Shown here in pieces: positions 22,036 to 23,364 of a stretch of 23,364 nucleotides of DNA (the stretch's first letter is position 1; each line of letters begins with the position of its first letter). Origin of the DNA: DATDSR01 sp036517855 (GTDB taxonomy: Bacteria; Patescibacteriota; Minisyncoccia; Phycocordibacterales; DATDSR01); NCBI GenBank assembly GCA_036517855.1, contig DATDSR010000016.1, positions 1 through 23,364 of the forward strand, in the 5' to 3' direction. The notes below the pieces were generated by a model. It saw nothing but the letters and a program-made list of their open reading frames with translations. It was not told the DNA's origin and did not search any database. Made by a program: the position numbers and the translations under genes.

Positions 22036-23364
22036 ATGACTGAACCCGGAAGTTTTGAATATATTGACCAGCAGATACGCAAAGGTTCAGTGCAAGAGCT
22101 GGGCAATGCTTTTGAGCGTCTTTGTAAATTTTATCTTGAGAATGCGCCAAAGTATCGCGGTGAGTTTAAGTATGTTTGGCACTGGCGAGATTGGCCCAAG
22201 CGTTGGGGGCCTGATACAGGGATAGACTTGGTTGCTGAGACTAATGAGGGCGAAACATGGGCAATCCAGGCAAAGGGTATAAATCCAGACCGCTCTATTC
22301 CTAAAAGTGAGTTAGATTCTTTTCTATCGGAATCAAATCGTCCAGACATCAAGTTTCGTCTTATTATCGCCACAACTGATGACATTGGAGTCAATGCGAG
22401 GCGTACCATAGCAGGACAGCAAATCCCTGTTGGTTTTGTGTTGCGTGGCGACTTGCTAGGCGAGGAATTACAATGGCCGCATCATTTGGGAGAGAAGCCA
22501 CAACCTAAACTAAAGAAAACTCCCAGACCACATCAAGAAGAGGCCATTAGGAATGTCTTAGAAGGCTTCAAGCAAAACGATCGAGGGAAACTAATACTGG
22601 CGTGTGGTACTGGCAAAACTTTAACCTCTTTGTGGATTCATGAGAAATTAAGAAGCAAAAGAACGCTTTTTCTTGTTCCGTCACTTTCTCTCATTAACCA
22701 AACACTTCTTGAGTGGTCGGCGAATGCGAAGCATGATTTTGACAGAATAGTGGTGTGCTCGGACGACACTGTGACTCAAAGTGGCGAAGACCACGCTATT
22801 TCTTCAACGGTGGATCTTGGTATCGAAGTCACAACAGAACCGAAGGGCATTGCCCACTTTCTGCAAAAAAAGCACGCTAAGCCTGTCATCATATTTTGCA
22901 CGTACCAATCATCGGATCGCATAATAGCGGCCCAAAAGCAGGGAGCGCCGATCTTTGATCTCGTAATAGCAGACGAGGCTCATCGCACCACTGGGTATGT
23001 AGAGAGTAATTTCGCCGCAGTATTGGATGATAAGAAAATCAAATCAAAGAAACGACTGTTCATGACGGCCACTCCGCGTTATTTCACTGATCGGGTGGTA
23101 GATAAATCAAAGGAACTCGAATACGAGATGACCTCAATGGACGATGAAAGCAAATACGGCCCCGTTTTCCATCAACTAACTTTCGGCGAAGCAATTGAGA
23201 AAGACCTCTTGTCTGATTACCAGGTTGTCATTATCAGTGCAAGTGAAAAGGAGAGGAAAATGGCGGAGGAGGCAACGCTAGTGCGCACGAATGACGGCCT
23301 TTTCACCGACGCGCGCACATTCGCCGCGCAGATTGGTCTTGCAAAAGCGATCAAGAAATATGAC
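22036..23364 (+). CDS. Type ISP-like restriction enzyme / SF2 helicase with N-terminal nuclease domain (3' end outside window)
   Basis: The frame is open from ATG 22036 to the window edge, 443 residues. Residues 20-150 form an Mrr-like PD-(D/E)xK nuclease domain: ELGNAFERLCKFYL, then DTGIDLVAET (Asp64) and WAIQAKG (Gln78-x-Lys80). RPHQEEAIRNVLEGF leads into an SF2 helicase motor with Walker A ACGTGKT (189-195), DEAH box at 313-316 and MTATPR at 343-348. This nuclease-helicase order is that of single-chain type ISP enzymes such as LlaGI and of COG4889 helicases; type ISP proteins continue with a DNA methyltransferase and a target-recognition domain, here beyond the edge. It would defend against phage and plasmid DNA. 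A stand-alone helicase-nuclease without methyltransferase cannot be excluded from this part. Confidence 0.85.
   Translation, partial: MTEPGSFEYIDQQIRKGSVQELGNAFERLCKFYLENAPKYRGEFKYVWHWRDWPKRWGPDTGIDLVAETNEGETWAIQAKGINPDRSIPKSELDSFLSESNRPDIKFRLIIATTDDIGVNARRTIAGQQIPVGFVLRGDLLGEELQWPHHLGEKPQPKLKKTPRPHQEEAIRNVLEGFKQNDRGKLILACGTGKTLTSLWIHEKLRSKRTLFLVPSLSLINQTLLEWSANAKHDFDRIVVCSDDTVTQSGEDHAISSTVDLGIEVTTEPKGIAHFLQKKHAKPVIIFCTYQSSDRIIAAQKQGAPIFDLVIADEAHRTTGYVESNFAAVLDDKKIKSKKRLFMTATPRYFTDRVVDKSKELEYEMTSMDDESKYGPVFHQLTFGEAIEKDLLSDYQVVIISASEKERKMAEEATLVRTNDGLFTDARTFAAQIGLAKAIKKYD

Noticed and set aside
1..23364. tRNA genes, rRNA genes, insertion sequences
   Set aside because: No cloverleaf with a CCA end, no rRNA sequence and no transposase motif was noticed in reading both strands; a covariance search was not possible.

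Overview
The window looks like the chromosome of a Candidate Phyla Radiation (Patescibacteria) bacterium, probably of the Parcubacteria/Paceibacteria side. The reasons are a compact ribosomal operon with stop/start overlaps and almost no Shine-Dalgarno sites, trimmed ribosomal proteins, a PaaX-like (winged helix plus Cas2-fold) regulator, a short DnaJ, and large secreted proteins of types I associate with that radiation. TGA and TAG both act as stops, so the code is standard. The lineage is inferred from gene content and style, not from a tree.

Layout. 1-1667: the end of an unrecognised gene, then a single-pass membrane protein with a baseplate-J-like stretch. 1673-5668: a good promoter and a tight translation/transcription operon, infA-rpmJ-rpsM-rpsK-rpsD-rpoA-rplQ-rplM-rpsI. 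5703-6357: a PaaX-like repressor gene bracketed by two related palindromes, one a perfect 36-bp palindrome. 6363-9669: grpE-dnaK-dnaJ, with degenerate 7-bp tandem repeats at both ends of dnaK. 9672-11906: a PlsC-like acyltransferase, a transglutaminase-like protein and a membrane-anchored VanY-type D,D-carboxypeptidase. 11907-12151: a GC-rich stretch with a strong hairpin and no convincing gene. 12152-13369: a protein with the R, S-x-S-T and E-x-E signature of a mono-ADP-ribosyltransferase. 13428-14455: a structured leader, a NadR-like/AAA_28 ATPase and a YgjP-like zinc peptidase. 14488-17943: a 1151-residue secreted mosaic protein with a beta-helix-like front, a poly-proline linker, a murein-hydrolase-like domain holding a peptidoglycan-binding module, a CHRPPGNP module and a Lys/Glu/Asp tail. 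17947-21781: a series of small membrane-anchored paralogues, several sharing a C-terminal W-x-Y-N-x-x-T-K-x-Y motif, interleaved with remnants of charged-tail proteins. 21784-22003: a frameshifted small secreted protein. 22036-23364: the start of a type ISP-like restriction/helicase enzyme that runs out of the window.

How the parts may work together. The two palindromes overlap the likely promoters of the PaaX-like gene and of grpE-dnaK-dnaJ. This suggests one repressor that controls itself and the heat-shock chaperones, in a stretch with no CIRCE element. Several promoters place the predicted transcription start on, or within about two bases of, the start codon, so leaderless mRNAs seem common here. 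The 11-22 kb region is a cell-surface and accessory zone (wall hydrolases, surface proteins, possible ADP-ribosyltransferase, restriction enzyme). It shows active duplication and decay: three genes there appear broken by single-base changes in or near homopolymer runs, while none of the core genes is.
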